A stretch of 64,000 nt of DNA, taken from NCBI RefSeq assembly GCF_000321225.1, contig NW_004452110.1:351705-415704 (forward strand). Direction: 5' to 3'. Positions 1 through 11,998 of the stretch are shown piece by piece. The stretch's first letter is position 1. The number at the start of each line of letters is the position of its first letter. Origin of the DNA: Odobenus rosmarus divergens. Its lineage: Eukaryota; Chordata; Mammalia; Carnivora; Odobenidae. The notes below the pieces were generated by a model that did no database searches, was not told the origin of the DNA, and was given only the letters and a program-made list of their open reading frames with translations. The position numbers and the translations under genes were made by a program.

Positions 1-1180
1 GTGTCATTAACATCTACCTTCAGTCTTGAGGAGATGAGCTCTGAGCCTTAGGCAGCCATGAAACCCTAATGTTGAAAAGATTGGAGAAAGAGATCCAACC
101 CCCACACCAGGAGGCTATGAGGTGACACCAAAGGCCCATTCTGCCAGCCCAGGGACTTCTGTTCACAAATATTTTTGTTAGGCTCATGTAGAATTTATAA
201 AAAAATTTTGAATTAGTTACTATCATTTGAAAATCAGGAGATCGATAGAAAAATCTAGATTTTCAGCGTTTCTGAAAACTTGGGGAGATTTGGCCACAGC
301 TGGTATCTTTCCTGCAGTCTCTGTCCCACCTGCTTCCCTACTTGTCTCCTGCCTGGGCCCTGGAAATATGCAAGGTTTGTTCCCTGACCCGGAGTCCTTC
401 TCCACCTGAGGCTCGATGTTTGTTTTAAAGAATCACAAAGCTGGAACATATCCAAGAGCTCCTTAGGTTCAAACCCTCGTTTGTGGAGGGAGGAAAGAAG
501 CCCATGAAGGAGGAGGTGACTCTCCCAAGGTCACAGGGATCATCACTGATACAGCTGGGAACGGTGCCCCCATCTCCATCCTCCTGGGTCGGTCCTCCCG
601 TTCAGCCCTTGGGAACAGGCAGCCGCCACCCTCATACAAATGGAGGCTTTCTTAAGAGATGTGTTTGATTCACTTCAAAGGTCACCGGCCCTCACTTCTT
701 CCCTCTGTCTTGGCCACGGCAAATGTTTACCTTGCAAAAGTGAAATTAGATCCAGAGTGGTTCCTGCTTGTCTTACAAGGTTTTTACATGTCTCCGGCTT
801 AGCCCTCTGTGACTTTTCCTCTTGGCTTTGCCATCACTGGGGCTCCTTTGAGCGCAGCTTCTGAGGGAGGAAGGTACCCGGGCAAAGGGGTTCACTTGAA
901 TGGGAGCTTGGAAAAATGTGTATCCCCAATATTGTCTGGCTATTTGTTTCACCTCGTTTTAGTTGAAGGACAGAGGAAACCAGTTTGGAGTGCATATCTT
1001 GTCAAGCGCGGTCACAGGCAATGCCCGCATCAGCATATGACGCACAAAGAGTTTCCAGATCACCGAAGAGGGTTGGTGCAGGGTGGCCCTGCTGGGCCAT
1101 TCTCAGAGGGGAAGCCACCCAGTGTTGGGCGCAGGGCCAGGAATGTGATGGCTAGTTTGGTTGTTTTTTAATGCTAAATT
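1..1180. other. Unique sequence, no gene seen
   Basis: Mixed-composition sequence with only short open frames and no codon-like bias or convincing splice-site pairs. Around 430-545 a stretch with 'ctggaacatatccaagagctcc' type order followed by 'cccaaggtcacagg' resembles a very decayed MIR-class element in antisense, but too little remains to call it firmly. Confidence 0.6.
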
Positions 1181-1184
1181 TTTT

Positions 1185-1499
1185 TTTTCTTTTTGCTTTA
1201 TAAAAATAGTCAAATATACTCAAAAGTAGAAAGAATAGGGTAACGAACCTCCATACACCTCCCTCAGATTCAACATTTATCGAGATCTTGCTACATATGA
1301 TTTTTAACTTTCATTTGGTATATAACACATATAAGTAAATGCATAGATCTTAAGTGTAAAGTTTGATGAATTTCTAAACTTATTGTAAAATAAGTTCATA
1401 CAGAAAGTTGCAAAAAAAGCAATATGAAGAATTGCCATATACTCTTCAAAGAGATGCCCCAAATGGTAATAAATTACCACATTTGCTTTATTATACATT

Positions 1500-1531
<32 letters not shown>

Positions 1532-1885
1532 TTTTCTGAACCATTTGTAGGTCGATGAGTTTTGCCAAATATTACGCCCATGTAATCATCACTCAAGTCA
1601 AGCTACAGAACATTTTCAGCACTCCAGAAAGTTCCCCAGTGCTCTTTTCCACTTGTCACTTTTCTTTTTATTCATTTCATTTTCATTTCAATTCTCAATC
1701 TTATTTTTATCACCATAGATGAGTTTTGCCTGTTCTTGAAACCAATGCACATGGACTCATCTCCCACTTTGTTTTTGCTGAATTATTTTAAAGCAAACCC
1801 GGGATCTCATGTTATTTCGTCTCTACATAATTTGTAAGTCTCTCTGCAGGCATTTTCTTACATAACCAAAAAGCCAATGAGATCA
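1185..1885 (-). mobile_element. Old L1M 3' region, antisense
   Basis: The run 'agtagaaagaatagggtaacgaacc' (split across 1226-1250), the later 'agatcttaagtgtaaagtttgatgaatttc' area and 'gatgagttttgcctgttcttgaa' near 1719-1741 follow the order of an old mammalian L1 3' end read on the minus strand. The element is heavily diverged and carries an internal CA microsatellite at 1502-1530. An internal rearrangement is possible, because the 3'-most text type reappears after 1770 ('gctgaattattttaaagcaaa'). Confidence 0.65.
1502..1530. repeat. (AC)n microsatellite
   Basis: About 14 uninterrupted AC units inside the antisense L1M fragment. It produces a spurious Val-Cys-rich frame on the minus strand. 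Confidence 0.97.
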
Positions 1886-3269
1886 GGTAAAAAGTCTTCC
1901 TAGCAAGCTTCTGTGATTATCTCCATTTTCCAGGTGAGTGCTCAACCTCAAGGAGGTGGGAAAACTGGCCCAAGGTCAGTTTTCTATTACCCAGTTTCCT
2001 ACTACCCAGGAAGTAGCTGGTGGAGGAAACAGTCTTCCTCCAGAGCTCATCCTTCCTGTCTGGGCTGTCGGCCCCAGTGCGGACCCCAGCAGAGGTACTT
2101 GCTGCCTCTGGGGAACAGGAAAGCCTGGCACCTCTGTGGGCCCTTTCTTTCAGGCCCCCAACCCCCAGCACATGGCTGTCCAGAAATGCACTCCCAGCAA
2201 CCCTTTGAGCACACCTGCCTGCACACACACTCACACCGGCGTGTTTTACAAAGGCTTCCTGCAGCCTCTGGCTTCCCCTCTTTAGAGACAGAGGGAAGGG
2301 ACCACTCAGGCCCCCAGTGGCTACACAGACTGAAAGGCAGATGTGTTTGAAAGCTGCTGAGAGCTTCCCCATTCACCAGGATCTAGACCTCAACCAAGGT
2401 GCTACGTCAAGTTACATGATCAAAGCGCAGAAAAGATCCATGCCTTTAATATTTTAGATCATATTTGCAAACAAGTTCTCATAACACACAAACTCACATG
2501 GGTGAAAAAAACAACTAGAACCCACAGCAATCTGTTCTTCCAGGAGATGATTAGGCAGAAACAAATCTAAAAGATATATCTGCCCCCCAGCCCCCAGCCC
2601 GAAACCAAGCACAGAACTCACCAGGAGCAGACAACTTATTGTAAGCCTGAATCAACTGCTAGTAATCACGATTTTATTCAGTCTCATAAATGGTAGGGTC
2701 TGTGTAGCAACTAGATACATCAAAGACTTAAATGTTTTCACAAATCGAACCCTATACCCTTCCCAGAGGACGTATTGGTAAAAACAGCCTTACTGTTTGT
2801 TTCTAAAACAGAGCCGGATGGAGCTATTTAAAGAGATATGAATTTTCGGCAAAAATGTAGTTACCGATTACTTAGAAATAGAACCGCCACCTCCCCCCAA
2901 CCATCATCTTGTCTGTTCTCCACAATTATGGGCCAGTTGACTATGACACCGTTTTTTAGCTGTATTTCTTTTCTAGGTACAGAGATCAAAAGAAGGACTG
3001 AGGGATGGGGATGTGGGGGGTTGGGGGGATGGTTGAAGCCCCCGCATCCCTCCCTCACAAGAAGCTGCCTGGTTCCTTTGTAACCTGTTTTACGTGCTGA
3101 ACTTCTGTATGAGATGACTTTTGGAAAAAGTTTTCTCCCTCCCCCCCCCCCCAATGACTTCTTGGTGTCCCGAGAGAGGGGAAAGTGTGATTTTAAATGG
3201 GAACAAGCACTACATGGAGGCTTGAGAGGCCTTTAAATGTTCTTTAACTCCTCTTCCTTCCCCTTGGCC
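1886..3269. other. Unique sequence, no gene seen
   Basis: Overlapping frames on both strands near 1913-2376 (up to 151 codons) reflect GC-rich composition. They have no recognisable domain, and both strands are equally open. A weak MIR-like antisense trace lies at 1915-1985. A C-run of about 13 bases ends at 3152. Confidence 0.6.
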
Positions 3270-3530
3270 TCATTACTATTATTATAAAGATACATGCTGT
3301 TTGAAAAATTAGTAAAATACAGAAAAGTCGGAAGAAGATGGTAAAAGCTTTCATCATCCATTGCCTAAAGGTAAGAAGGTATATTTTCATCTTCCAAATT
3401 TAAAAATGCATTTTCCTATAGTTTAGATCACACAGTATGTGCAACTGTGTACTCTACTTTTTTCACAGACCTTTTCAAACGCAAAGCCTTTTTACCGACT
3501 GCATAATATTCCATTGCGGGATTGGCCCAC
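3270..3530 (-). mobile_element. Old L1/HAL1-type 3' fragment, antisense
   Basis: The order 'aaatacagaaaagt..gaagaagatggtaaaa', 'catcatccattgc', then 'cataatattccattgc' at 3505-3520 matches the familiar old L1ME/HAL1-type 3' end in reverse. It is very diverged, and no coding remnant remains. Confidence 0.5.
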
Positions 3531-4084
3531 GATCTCCACCCAAGTGAGACTTTGTAGGAGGATTTCCTTTCCCATGAAAATTGCTTTAAACTGTTCCTAA
3601 CCTTTCACCAGAGAACTCACTCTACTCTCTCTCTCTCTCCCCAACATGAATCAAGGAGCACTTCATTTTGCACATAGCCCATGCTCACCACGAATGGTGA
3701 AGCCAGCCACAAAGAAGGCCAACTAAGAATGGGCTGATTATAAATTCTAACACAAAGACTGTTCACATGGAGCCTGGTGAGTGCAAGGCTGAGCTCTGTG
3801 ACCCAGAGAAGTGCTCTTGAGTTCTCCCCACTTAGTGGTGCTGGAGCACCTCAGTCTCTTGCTTCTATGCCATAGATCACCTCCTGAGAGCAGCTTCAGG
3901 ATACTGCCCTCTCCTCTCATTAGTCCTCTGTGTGTTTCAGGCTCCCGGGGTCTTTCCCGAACCTTTATTATCTCCCCTCCCCCCACCAAAAAAAGGTCCC
4001 TGGCTCTCCCCGAGCCACCAGGAGCCATATTCTAATATACAGCACTCCGGAATGGTCATGCCAAAAAAGGAATGACCAAAATAG
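3531..4084. other. Unique sequence, no gene seen
   Basis: Contains a short CT run near 3628-3640 and a C-rich stretch near 3976-3990. There is no coding or RNA-gene signal. Confidence 0.6.
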
Positions 4085-4310
4085 TAGTTGGATGCCGTCC
4101 TTGCACCAGGCACTGTGCCATGGCATTATACATATGAGATTTCATTTAATCCTTCTGGCCACCTTCTGAGGCAGGAATTGTCCTGTCTACTTGGCAAATG
4201 AGGAAAGTGAGCCTCAGAGGGAGCTTGAATTACTTGCTCAAGAACTAGGAACCCACCTTCCTGTCTTGGAACCCCTGGCTCTACCGCCAGCCTCTTGGCC
4301 ATGATTTCAG
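4085..4310 (-). mobile_element. MIR SINE, antisense
   Basis: The order 'accaggcactgtgcc', 'catatgagatttcatttaatccttctggccacc', 'tgaggcaggaattgtcc', 'aaatgaggaaagtgagcctcagagg' is the reverse complement of a nearly full-length mammalian-wide interspersed repeat. The tRNA-like head lies to the right ('ctaccgccagcctcttggcc'). Confidence 0.8.
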
Positions 4311-5894
4311 CTGCGTGACTTCTTTGCTTTGGCTTGTCAGGGATCTCTTCCTCGCCCCTCCCCACGATTCTGCCTGCATCAAAGGCAGGCAGGACTTTGA
4401 TCCAACTGCCCCTGCCTGGACCAGCAATGCCTCCTCCCAGGCCTTCTCGGCACCAAAGGAGAGAAGCAGCATCACCCCCCCCACCAAGACCTCATGATCT
4501 CCCCAGAACCTCACGGGGTACAGAGAAATGGGGCAGGAAGAATTCTCTGGAGACAGGGCCTTTTATTTTCTTTCATTTCACAAACACAATGAAAAAAAAA
4601 AAATCCTGCTAATAGGATTGCCAACTCAGCAGGCCTAGGCAAGTTATTCCAAGTAAATATAAAGCACCCTGGCACACCTTGAGATTGATGACAAATCAGG
4701 AACAATGACAGGAAACCAGAAATTAATCAGAAGAGTTGCCTTTCATTAAAGGGAGGTGGTGGGGAGAAAGTGCGAGAGCCAGGGCACCGCCACGAGAACC
4801 AACAGCTGCGGGTTTTGTGCAGTTGCTCTTGGGCCCCCACAGCCCCCCAGGAGCAAAGGGAGCAGCCAAGGGGCTCCCCGGGCTGCCTGAGTGCTTGCAG
4901 CTCTCCTCCCCGACTCCAGGGAAGCGCACGGCCTGTGGAGGAAGAGCTTCCTCCAGGCCAGGGGCGATAAACTCCGGGCCGTGCCCTGGAAGCCTCAGTG
5001 GGCCAAAAGGAGCCCGTCCTTTCTAATTTTGGCCTAGCACCAGCAGCTCTTAACTTGGGGCTGATGGACCACAGCCAGCCTGTGAGCTGCTAGCTGCCAT
5101 CTCCCAGGCTGGGCTGGTCTTGCGTTGATGTTCCGCACACCGCGGTCTTAATCTCTCACCTTGCCAGGCAGCTGGCAGCGGTACCGGGCTGGGTGAGCGG
5201 GTGGGACGGACTCAGTGCGCAGGGGCCGAGAAGCACAGCGGGCCCCTCCCAGGGCTGCATCAGCAGGCGGGTCGTTCCCTCACATGGCTCACCTTGCCCC
5301 GGAGTCCATCCTCTGCAGCCAAGTGTACAAGGGTATTCTCAAGAGGGAGCGGAGGGATGCTCAGGTCGGGGAGGATGCCGGGACTGGAGAGAGATTGCCA
5401 TCGGGAAGCCACAGGTAGATTGTAGGCGGGGACTTGCAGGGTTAATCAGCCCATCTCTGTCTTGCCACTTAATAACACTGAAAGTCGGATGGTTTTGTTT
5501 TAATTTAAGAAGAGTATAAACCTCTTAGCATTATGAAAATAACTGAAGGGGCAACATGACAATCCACATGATCGGGCGCCAGACCATAGCGGATGCCCAC
5601 TGGGTGCATTACAATGGCTCGAGCAGGGCAACAGCGCCCACCCGAGGTCACATTTCCTTCACTTCCTTCCTTTGGCATTTCTTTGTTATGCATTATATCT
5701 TGAAACTTTCTCAGGTCAAAGTTGATTTGGCATCAGTTCCCCCCAACCCCCGTTTCGGACATTTGGGGCCCCACTCAGTCTTCATTTTGAAGTTTCCGGC
5801 TACTGACATCCTTAGAAAAGACTTTCACAGTTGGGTTTTTGAATTCTTCTCCCACAGTGATTCTACATGCTGGGAGGAAGGGTACTAAAGCCTT
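4311..5894. other. Unique, partly GC-rich sequence; no gene seen
   Basis: GC-rich blocks at 4745-5030 and 5150-5420 carry several overlapping frames of 66-108 codons on both strands, none with a recognisable motif. A poly-A run lies at 4590-4602. From 5430 the composition becomes AT-richer and featureless. Confidence 0.55.
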
Positions 5895-6010
5895 AATCAT
5901 TGTGCGAGGCACATGACATCATTTATTCCTTCTAGGACTGAGCTTGGCGAGGTTGCGTGACTCGCGCTAGGTCACAATCCTAGTTGCAAACCATTATGCC
6001 CACCTTTAAG
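5895..6010 (-). mobile_element. Decayed MIR-like fragment, antisense
   Basis: 'gtgcgaggcacatgacatcatttattcc' and 'gcgctaggtcacaatcctagttgcaaacc' keep the spacing of MIR in antisense but are badly worn. Confidence 0.4.
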
Positions 6011-6824
6011 TCCTGGCTTGGTCACCCCCACCACCTGGCCTCTCAGCTCTATCAGTGACTCTATCCACAAATGGCCGCCAGCTTCGAACAAAGCCTATTT
6101 TACAAAAGCTCTTTTGCACCCATATCAATGGATCTGCACAAAAACACTGAGGTGTCGTGGACATTTTTATCATGACTTGTCAGCATCCCTTAACCTCTTT
6201 CTTGGCTTTGCTCCCTTTTTTCAATGAACCATACCTTCTTCTGTACAATGAATTGGGTCTAGGGTCAGGCCAGTAGATCCTGCCCCCAACCAAAAAACCA
6301 AACCAACCAATCAACCAACCAAACAAACAAACAAGAAAGCTGAGCCAATTATCGTACCTCATTCGGCTGGCTGCTCTGATTGGCCCAAGGATGTACACGT
6401 GACCCATGCTGGGCTAATCAGAGCTCTCGAGGATTTTTACACTTTGAGCTGGAGGAATAAACCTTTACCTCTTGGGTAATAAACATGTATGTTTGAGTCC
6501 AGAGCTGAGGTTAGCAGTGTCCCAGGCTCTTAGAGAAAACAGGTTTGAGGAATGAACCCAGAGGCCAAGGAGAGAGATTGAATCTTGAAGTGACGGAGGC
6601 CCTTGTTTTGATTCTTCCTGCTCTTCCCACCAATATGATTCTTTTTCATCTAAGCCAGTTTGAGTTAACTTTCTAGGACACACATTCAAAGAGCGCTCAG
6701 TAAGAGGCCAACAGGAGCGGTTTTCCGGGGCAGCAACTGGGCGCAGGGATAGACGTTGCATATGAGTTGTTTTTAGAGGCTATAGAAAGGAAATGCCCCT
6801 GTGGGTGATATGTAAAAAAGTGGC
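6011..6824. other. Unique sequence with an AACC-type tract
   Basis: Holds the tetranucleotide tract listed separately at 6286-6335. The 98-codon minus-strand frame over 6465-6761 lacks any recognisable domain. Nothing else stands out. Confidence 0.55.
6286..6335. repeat. Imperfect (AACC)n/(AAAC)n tract
   Basis: A run of CCAA, CCAAA and CAAA units; the same motif class recurs at 57030-57066. On the minus strand it yields an artificial Trp/Leu/Gly-rich frame. Confidence 0.85.
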
Positions 6825-7130
6825 CCTCTCTGTATGATGCGAATGACAGAAAACTCCAACTTAAACTGGTTCAGTCAATAAAGTAGCTATAATAGCTAAT
6901 GTAACTTAGAAGTCTAAAGAAAAGTCTGCATTCAGGTGATGCTTGATCCAGGCTCTAATAATGTCTCTGAAGTCATTTCTTTACCTCTCTAATTTGCCTT
7001 CCTCGGGTTCACAGAATGACCCCAGAAGCTTCAGACTTCAGCCTTCCCCTTATAGTAGCAGCATGCCTCAGTTTCAGATCTTCAGAGAAAGACAGGATAA
7101 TTTTCAGCCCAGATTTTGTACAAGTGCTGG
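6825..7130. mobile_element. Unnamed ancient interspersed repeat, copy 1
   Basis: The order 'gacagaaaactccaacttaaactggttcag', 'gtaacttagaagtctaaag', 'gatccaggctctaataatgtc' matches the layout at 25675-25960 ('gacagaaacccaacttaaggtgagttg...'). The two copies appear to belong to one old mammalian repeat family. I cannot name it, and its orientation is unknown. Confidence 0.45.
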
Positions 7131-7959
7131 GATTTACTTTTCCTTGATGACTCAGGCTACATCAGATGTCCACACTTGAAATCAGCCACTGGTCTAGGAA
7201 GGGGGCTATGTTGTGGGGAGGGTGGGAAGCAATTCTGTCCAGATTCCAGAGCAGAGCATGGAGGAGGGTGTATTCTCTTACCTGTCGGGGAGAGGAGCAG
7301 GGATGGATGTGACGGACAGAGCAGCACATACCCACTGCAACCCTTGTTGCTGAGGCCACTGTGTACACAGGCTTGGGCTGGGATTGGCTGAGATGCTGGG
7401 GGGCTCCCGGCTCATGTAGAGACGAGCTGAAGTCAAGGTTTGAAGAACAACTGCAGAGGAAACACACTTTGGGGTGATCTGTAGCAGCCAGGGCCCACTT
7501 TGCTAAGGGATGTCACATGTTCTAGTTGGCCATCTGGGGACCCAGCAGATGTGTGACCCAGCTTTCCTTGTGACCCCCTGATACTCGTGTGGTGGAGGAT
7601 TCTTAATCTTAGCTTTCTGGCACTCTTGACTAGACTGCCCACAAGGTCAATGCCATGTCCTCTTCTCTGCTCTCCCAGCCCTCTGCGTCTCACGCCCCCT
7701 GGGCCAGGTACTAACCAGCTGTGTGCATAGACCTGTGTGTTCCTGGCAGAGGGCAGGCCCCTTGGTGACAAGAAAGGGGGGCCATGTTTGTGAACCCCTC
7801 ATGCTCACAACTGAGGCTCCATCAATGTCTGCTGAGTCAAAAATTTTCAGGGCTTAAGCTAATTTTTTTGAGTCTTAAATTCTGGCCAGCTGGACTAAAT
7901 CCCCTGACTGTGTGGTGATTAGGAAGACACAGCTTCGAAATATGGTACGGGTTTATCAC
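7131..7959. other. Unique sequence, no gene seen
   Basis: Frames of 91-112 codons on both strands are uninformative. No repeat family was recognised. Confidence 0.55.
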
Positions 7960-8370
7960 TTCTGGAAAACTGACCTTTCCAAATTCTTGAACAGCTGTTC
8001 CTTTTGACCTATATATAATAGGAAATAATTAGAGACAACTTTAATGTCCATCACTAGGGTACCTCTCTGATGGGACGCTCGGCAGCTCTTTTTAAAGCAT
8101 GAGTTAGAATCACATGTCCTTTCACGGTCAAGATGTCCAGAATCTATGTTCAAGTGACAAACAAATTTCAGAGCAGTGTGTAGTACACCCCCCCCCACCA
8201 CCACCAAAATGCACAGAAATCAAACTGTAAGCAGTGATTGCCTTTGGAAAATGGGGTTGGGGCAGGGCAATTTCATTTTTCCCTCATTTCTAAATTGTTA
8301 TCTTTGATGTGAGCATGTAATTTAAAAAAGTAATATAAAAAAAGAAGAACTCTAGAAGAAAATAAAAATA
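7960..8370 (+). mobile_element. L1ME/HAL1-type 3' end, sense
   Basis: 'gacaactttaatgtccatcactaggg' at 8033-8058, 'agtgacaaacaaatttcagagcagtgtgtagta' at 8154-8186 and 'gtgattgcctttggaaaatgggg' at 8236-8258, ending in an A-rich tail near 8330-8370, follow the order of an old L1 3' terminus in sense. A short C/CA-rich run lies at 8188-8207. Confidence 0.65.
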
Positions 8371-8394
8371 AGCCATCGTGGTGGGCACGGTGAA

Positions 8395-8890
8395 TTGGTG
8401 CTCCCCTTTCATTCTGCCCACCTGATGTCCCTTCCAAACCACAGAAGCCAGAAATGGGAAAACTACATCTCCCAGAGTCCCTTGCAGCTAGGATTCCGGG
8501 TGTGACTTCTACTTAGCCAGCCAGAGAGATTTGGAAAGTGGACATGAAGTCAAGGCTGTTTTGATGCTGCTGGCTCTGACAAGCACCGGTGGGGAGGGAG
8601 GGGGGGGGGTTTCTGGGACAGTGGTAGTGGAAATCTCAATGTCCAATCACTTGCTCACTTTGTGGGGACAGGGTGCAGGGCCGCACCTACTGGTGGGTTG
8701 GAGCGGCTGTGGTATGCCTCTGCAATGCAGGATGGAAGCTCGCCAGTTCAGCGGGTAGCTTCCTGGTTTTAGAAGAGTCAGCTGCACCCGGGTGGGCCTG
8801 ATCTTGCTGTGGGACTGGAAGTTGTACTTTTTTTCAGCCCTTCCTATAATTCTATAAACTGTGATAAACCCCTTTCTGGGGCTAGAATGG
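8395..8890 (+). mobile_element. Unnamed ancient repeat (LTR- or MER-like)
   Basis: 'aactacatctcccagagtcccttgcagctagg' around 8460-8492, then an 'acttagccagccagagag' segment, and finally 'aaactgtgataaacccctttctgggg' near 8860-8882 match the layout of a widespread mammalian repeat. A related, divergent copy may be at 31320-31745. It contains a 10-base G-run at 8600-8609 and is followed by poly-T at 8894-8914. Confidence 0.45.
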
Positions 8891-8914
8891 AATTTTTTTT
8901 TTTTTTTTTTTTTG

Positions 8915-9644
8915 CTCGACAGATACACTTAAACGGAAATCTGGAAAAAGCAGTGTGATTTTTTTTGGGGTTCAGAGCCCTCTGATACCTTTAGGAAGCA
9001 TGAGATAATTGATTGTTTCTTTTAAAATAAAGCTCACTACGGAGACTCAACTTCTTAAAGGTACATTTTAGTAAGTTATGCAATCTGATGGCACGAACCG
9101 AGTCAGGAATGTGGTCTTTGAGTCTCGAAAATCACCTCTCTACGTTTTCTCTCTTACGTACACACCATTTCTCTATCGCTGGTTATCTCATAATTTCACT
9201 TAGAGCCACTTTGAGAGACTAGTCTCCCTGGGCAAAGCCCTAGGCCAAAAACAAATGGAAACACAAGAAAAAAAAATAAGGAAATGAACAAGGATGTGGT
9301 CTACTAGTCCAGCTGATATTAAGGAGAGTTCGCTCTGACATAAGAATGAGTAGTGCCTCAAAGTTTTCGTTTGAGTTATATCTCTATTTTACAAAATCTT
9401 TTTGAGATGTAATTTTTGAAGTTAGATGGCTCTTGAAGTTACTCCCACCAATGCTTATCTCAAGAGACTTGAGTCCAGAGGAAATGTTTTTCTGATGAGG
9501 CCATGCTGGCCGTCCAACGCCGAGTCTCCAGAGCGTCAGTGACATTGGAAATTGGAAGTGTTGTCACGTGGCCACACCCCCAGAGTCCTAGTCCTTCCTG
9601 GTACCTCCTTACCAGCTCTGCTTTGTCCTCTCCATCACCACCTT
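8915..9644. other. AT-rich unique sequence, no gene seen
   Basis: Low GC with short A-runs ('gaaaaaaaaataagg' near 9268). No recognised repeat or frame. Confidence 0.55.
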
Positions 9645-9845
9645 CATCCTAGCGGCCCAGCCGCTTGCAATTTACAAGCCACTTTGCAGACATTCCCATT
9701 GGACATTGACCACAACCCTGTGAGGCTGGCTCAGCAGGCAGCATCGGCTTCATTTCAAGGATGAGGCAGCTGAAGCACAGAGAGTTTAAGGGACTCGTCG
9801 AAGGTGACACAGAAGCAGCGGGTCTTGAATCAAGCTTTCTAACTT
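9645..9845 (-). mobile_element. MIR SINE, antisense, worn
   Basis: 'aatttacaagccactttgcagacattccc', 'cacaaccctgtgaggctgg', 'gatgaggcagctgaagcacagagag' and 'aaggtgacacagaagcagcgggtcttgaatcaag' keep MIR order in reverse. Confidence 0.7.
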
Positions 9846-10711
9846 AAAGTCCCATGTAGCCACTGACAGTTTTATTTTTTCTGGTCTTACCACATTGCCA
9901 GTGACGGTCCCCATTCCTCTCTATGACTCTGGGGTTAGCATTCAATTATCCCATGGGCCTCTTGCAAACTGACAAGGCCTTGGCCTGGGTTACATGGCCT
10001 TCAGCTGTAAATCACAGGGTTCCCCCGAGTTAATAGCACCCACCAATAGCCAACACCCTCTATCACTCCTCCTTCCTCTGCGTGAACATCCACTGGATTC
10101 TGGGCAGAGCGAGATGGCGAGCTTCAGGCAGACAATTCTCTGTGACCACTGGATGTCAGTACTGATCTATGCCTGATAACCGAACCTCTTCCCAGGCCAG
10201 CACAGCCATCAGCACCCGGATTTAAAACGGAACAGGAGGAAGCGTGTTGATTAAAAGCAGAATGTATAGTGACCACGTATTTTAATTGAACGGCTGGGTT
10301 TCTGCAGCTCCATGGCTGACAGGCAGCAGTTCTTGGAGTCTCCCACTACGTTGTTTGAGCTAGCTCTTCTGGATCTGATCTAGCAAGAGTGAGAGAACAA
10401 CAGCCTTCCCAGCAGGGCCTTAGAACATCTCTGTTGGCTGATGTTCCCTTCCCAAGGACAGTACAACTCCAGGTGTATCAGAAGTATTATAAAGCAAAGC
10501 GTTGAAGAGATAGGGAAAACTAAGAGGGGGAGAGCCTCGAAGAGCTATGAGGCTTTAAACTGTGCGGGTGTGTAGCTTGAATAAAAACAGAAACAAGAAA
10601 GTGCTAGGGAGCAGCCATTAAATGAGGAGGAACGGGGAAGAAGGGAAGGTAGGACCTCCTTAGGGACTGGCCCCAGTGGTATAGGGTGCTAGAGTTTGGG
10701 CGACCCGGGAC
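9846..10711. other. Unique sequence, no gene seen
   Basis: Nothing recognisable apart from short purine-rich stretches near 10500-10660. Confidence 0.55.
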
Positions 10712-10890
10712 TAAGTGCTCTCCTTGCACGAACTCAATCATGTCTCTTTGGGCCCTAAGCAACCCTGCCAGGTACTACTAGAAGAGGAAACGGAGGTTTA
10801 CAGAGGTGAGGTAATGTGTCAGAGGGGCCAGCGGTGGGACTGGGCTTCAAACCCAGGCCCGACTGATGCTCTTAACCGCTCCGTTATGGC
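10712..10890 (-). mobile_element. MIR SINE, antisense
   Basis: 'agcaaccctgccaggtactac', 'agaggaaacggaggtttacagaggtgaggtaatg', 'gtgggactgggcttcaaacccaggc' and 'gatgctcttaaccgctcc' preserve the MIR core and tRNA-like head in reverse. Confidence 0.8.
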
Positions 10891-11796
10891 CTCTTTTTAC
10901 GGTCACCCAGCAGCTCTGTGTGATTTGGCCGAGATCGCACAATGTTTGGGGCTAGGGAAAGTGGACTGGGGCTTTCCACTCCAAAGTACTGGGGCTTCCT
11001 GACTGTCTCAAATGTTTTTCCATGGTCCCTCCGGGGCTTGTCCAATGTCTGTGTCAGACCCCGAGGAAATGGAGGCCCAGGAGCCTTGCATCTTGGGGAC
11101 TGGCCCGGATGGCCATGGCAGCCCTTTTGGAGGGGGAAGGAGATTCGACAGCCCGCACGAGTGCAGCTCTGAACCAGCCCAGCGGATAACTCACATTTCC
11201 TGGGACTCTCCTTGCCTTTCCTCATGCAGCCTATACCCCTGACTTATTCTGCTCTCTCTAAACTGGCAGACGATCCTGGTCTCCCCCAGCCCTTTTACTC
11301 TGTCCCTGGGAGCTGTTTTTAATTCAAGGCAGCCTTCCAGTCCCCTCAGTCCGGTACCCATGTTGTCAGGGCCTTTTGCTCATAGATGGAAACCTAGCAA
11401 CAGGGTGTGCACATCAAGGGTGGACCACGGTGGCTGGTGGTCAAGCACATTCTGACCTGGCCACCCAGGGCACAGAGTGACATGACTTAAAATTTGGGTG
11501 GACATGTGATGTTCTGGGGCCCAAAAACCTTTGCTGTGGGTCGTCTGTAGAATAAGCATAACCCACAGGGAGTGTGTTTTTCTCCCTTATTTCATTAGGC
11601 ATATGGTGTGGCTTTCTACCCTTGCTGGAGACAGTTGGAGCCTCAGAGAGGCACCCCAGGACACGGGTCTGTCACAGGGCTGGATAGTCCTGGACCCGGA
11701 GGTAAGCAGTGACCAGGGCTGATTCATGGGTACATTTGGGCACCTCTGTAAACCTTGGAATTAGGAGGAAAAATGGAAATATTGATTCCAAATGTG
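10891..11796. other. Unique sequence, no gene seen
   Basis: A 113-codon minus-strand frame at 10884-11225 overlaps open frames on the other strand and shows no domain. No recognised repeat. Confidence 0.55.
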
Positions 11797-11996
11797 TTTT
11801 TTTAAAGATTTTATTTATTTATTTGAACAGAGAGGCAGACATAGCGCAAGAGGAAACACAAGCAGGGGGAGTGGGAGAGGGAGAAGCAGGCTTCCTGCGG
11901 AGCAGGGAGCCCGATGGGGGGTTCAATCCCAGGACCCTGGGAGCATGACCTGAGCTGAAGGCAGATGCTTAACAACTGAGCCACCTAGGTGCCCCC
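11797..11996 (-). mobile_element. Carnivore tRNA-Lys SINE (copy 1), antisense
   Basis: Starts as T-rich DNA with 'aaagattttatttattt' (tail), continues through the GA-rich and 'cttcctgcggagcaggg' middle, and ends with 'gagccacctaggtgcccc' (head). Imperfect 14-base flanks 'ccaaatgtgttttt' (from 11788) and 'ccaaatatattttt' (from 11996) look like the target-site duplication, at the 3' end of the adjacent L1. Confidence 0.92.
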
Positions 11997-11998
11997 CA

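Noticed and set aside
4745..5420. CpG island or promoter
   Set aside because: GC-rich, but CpG is sparse and there is no accompanying exon or core promoter signal.
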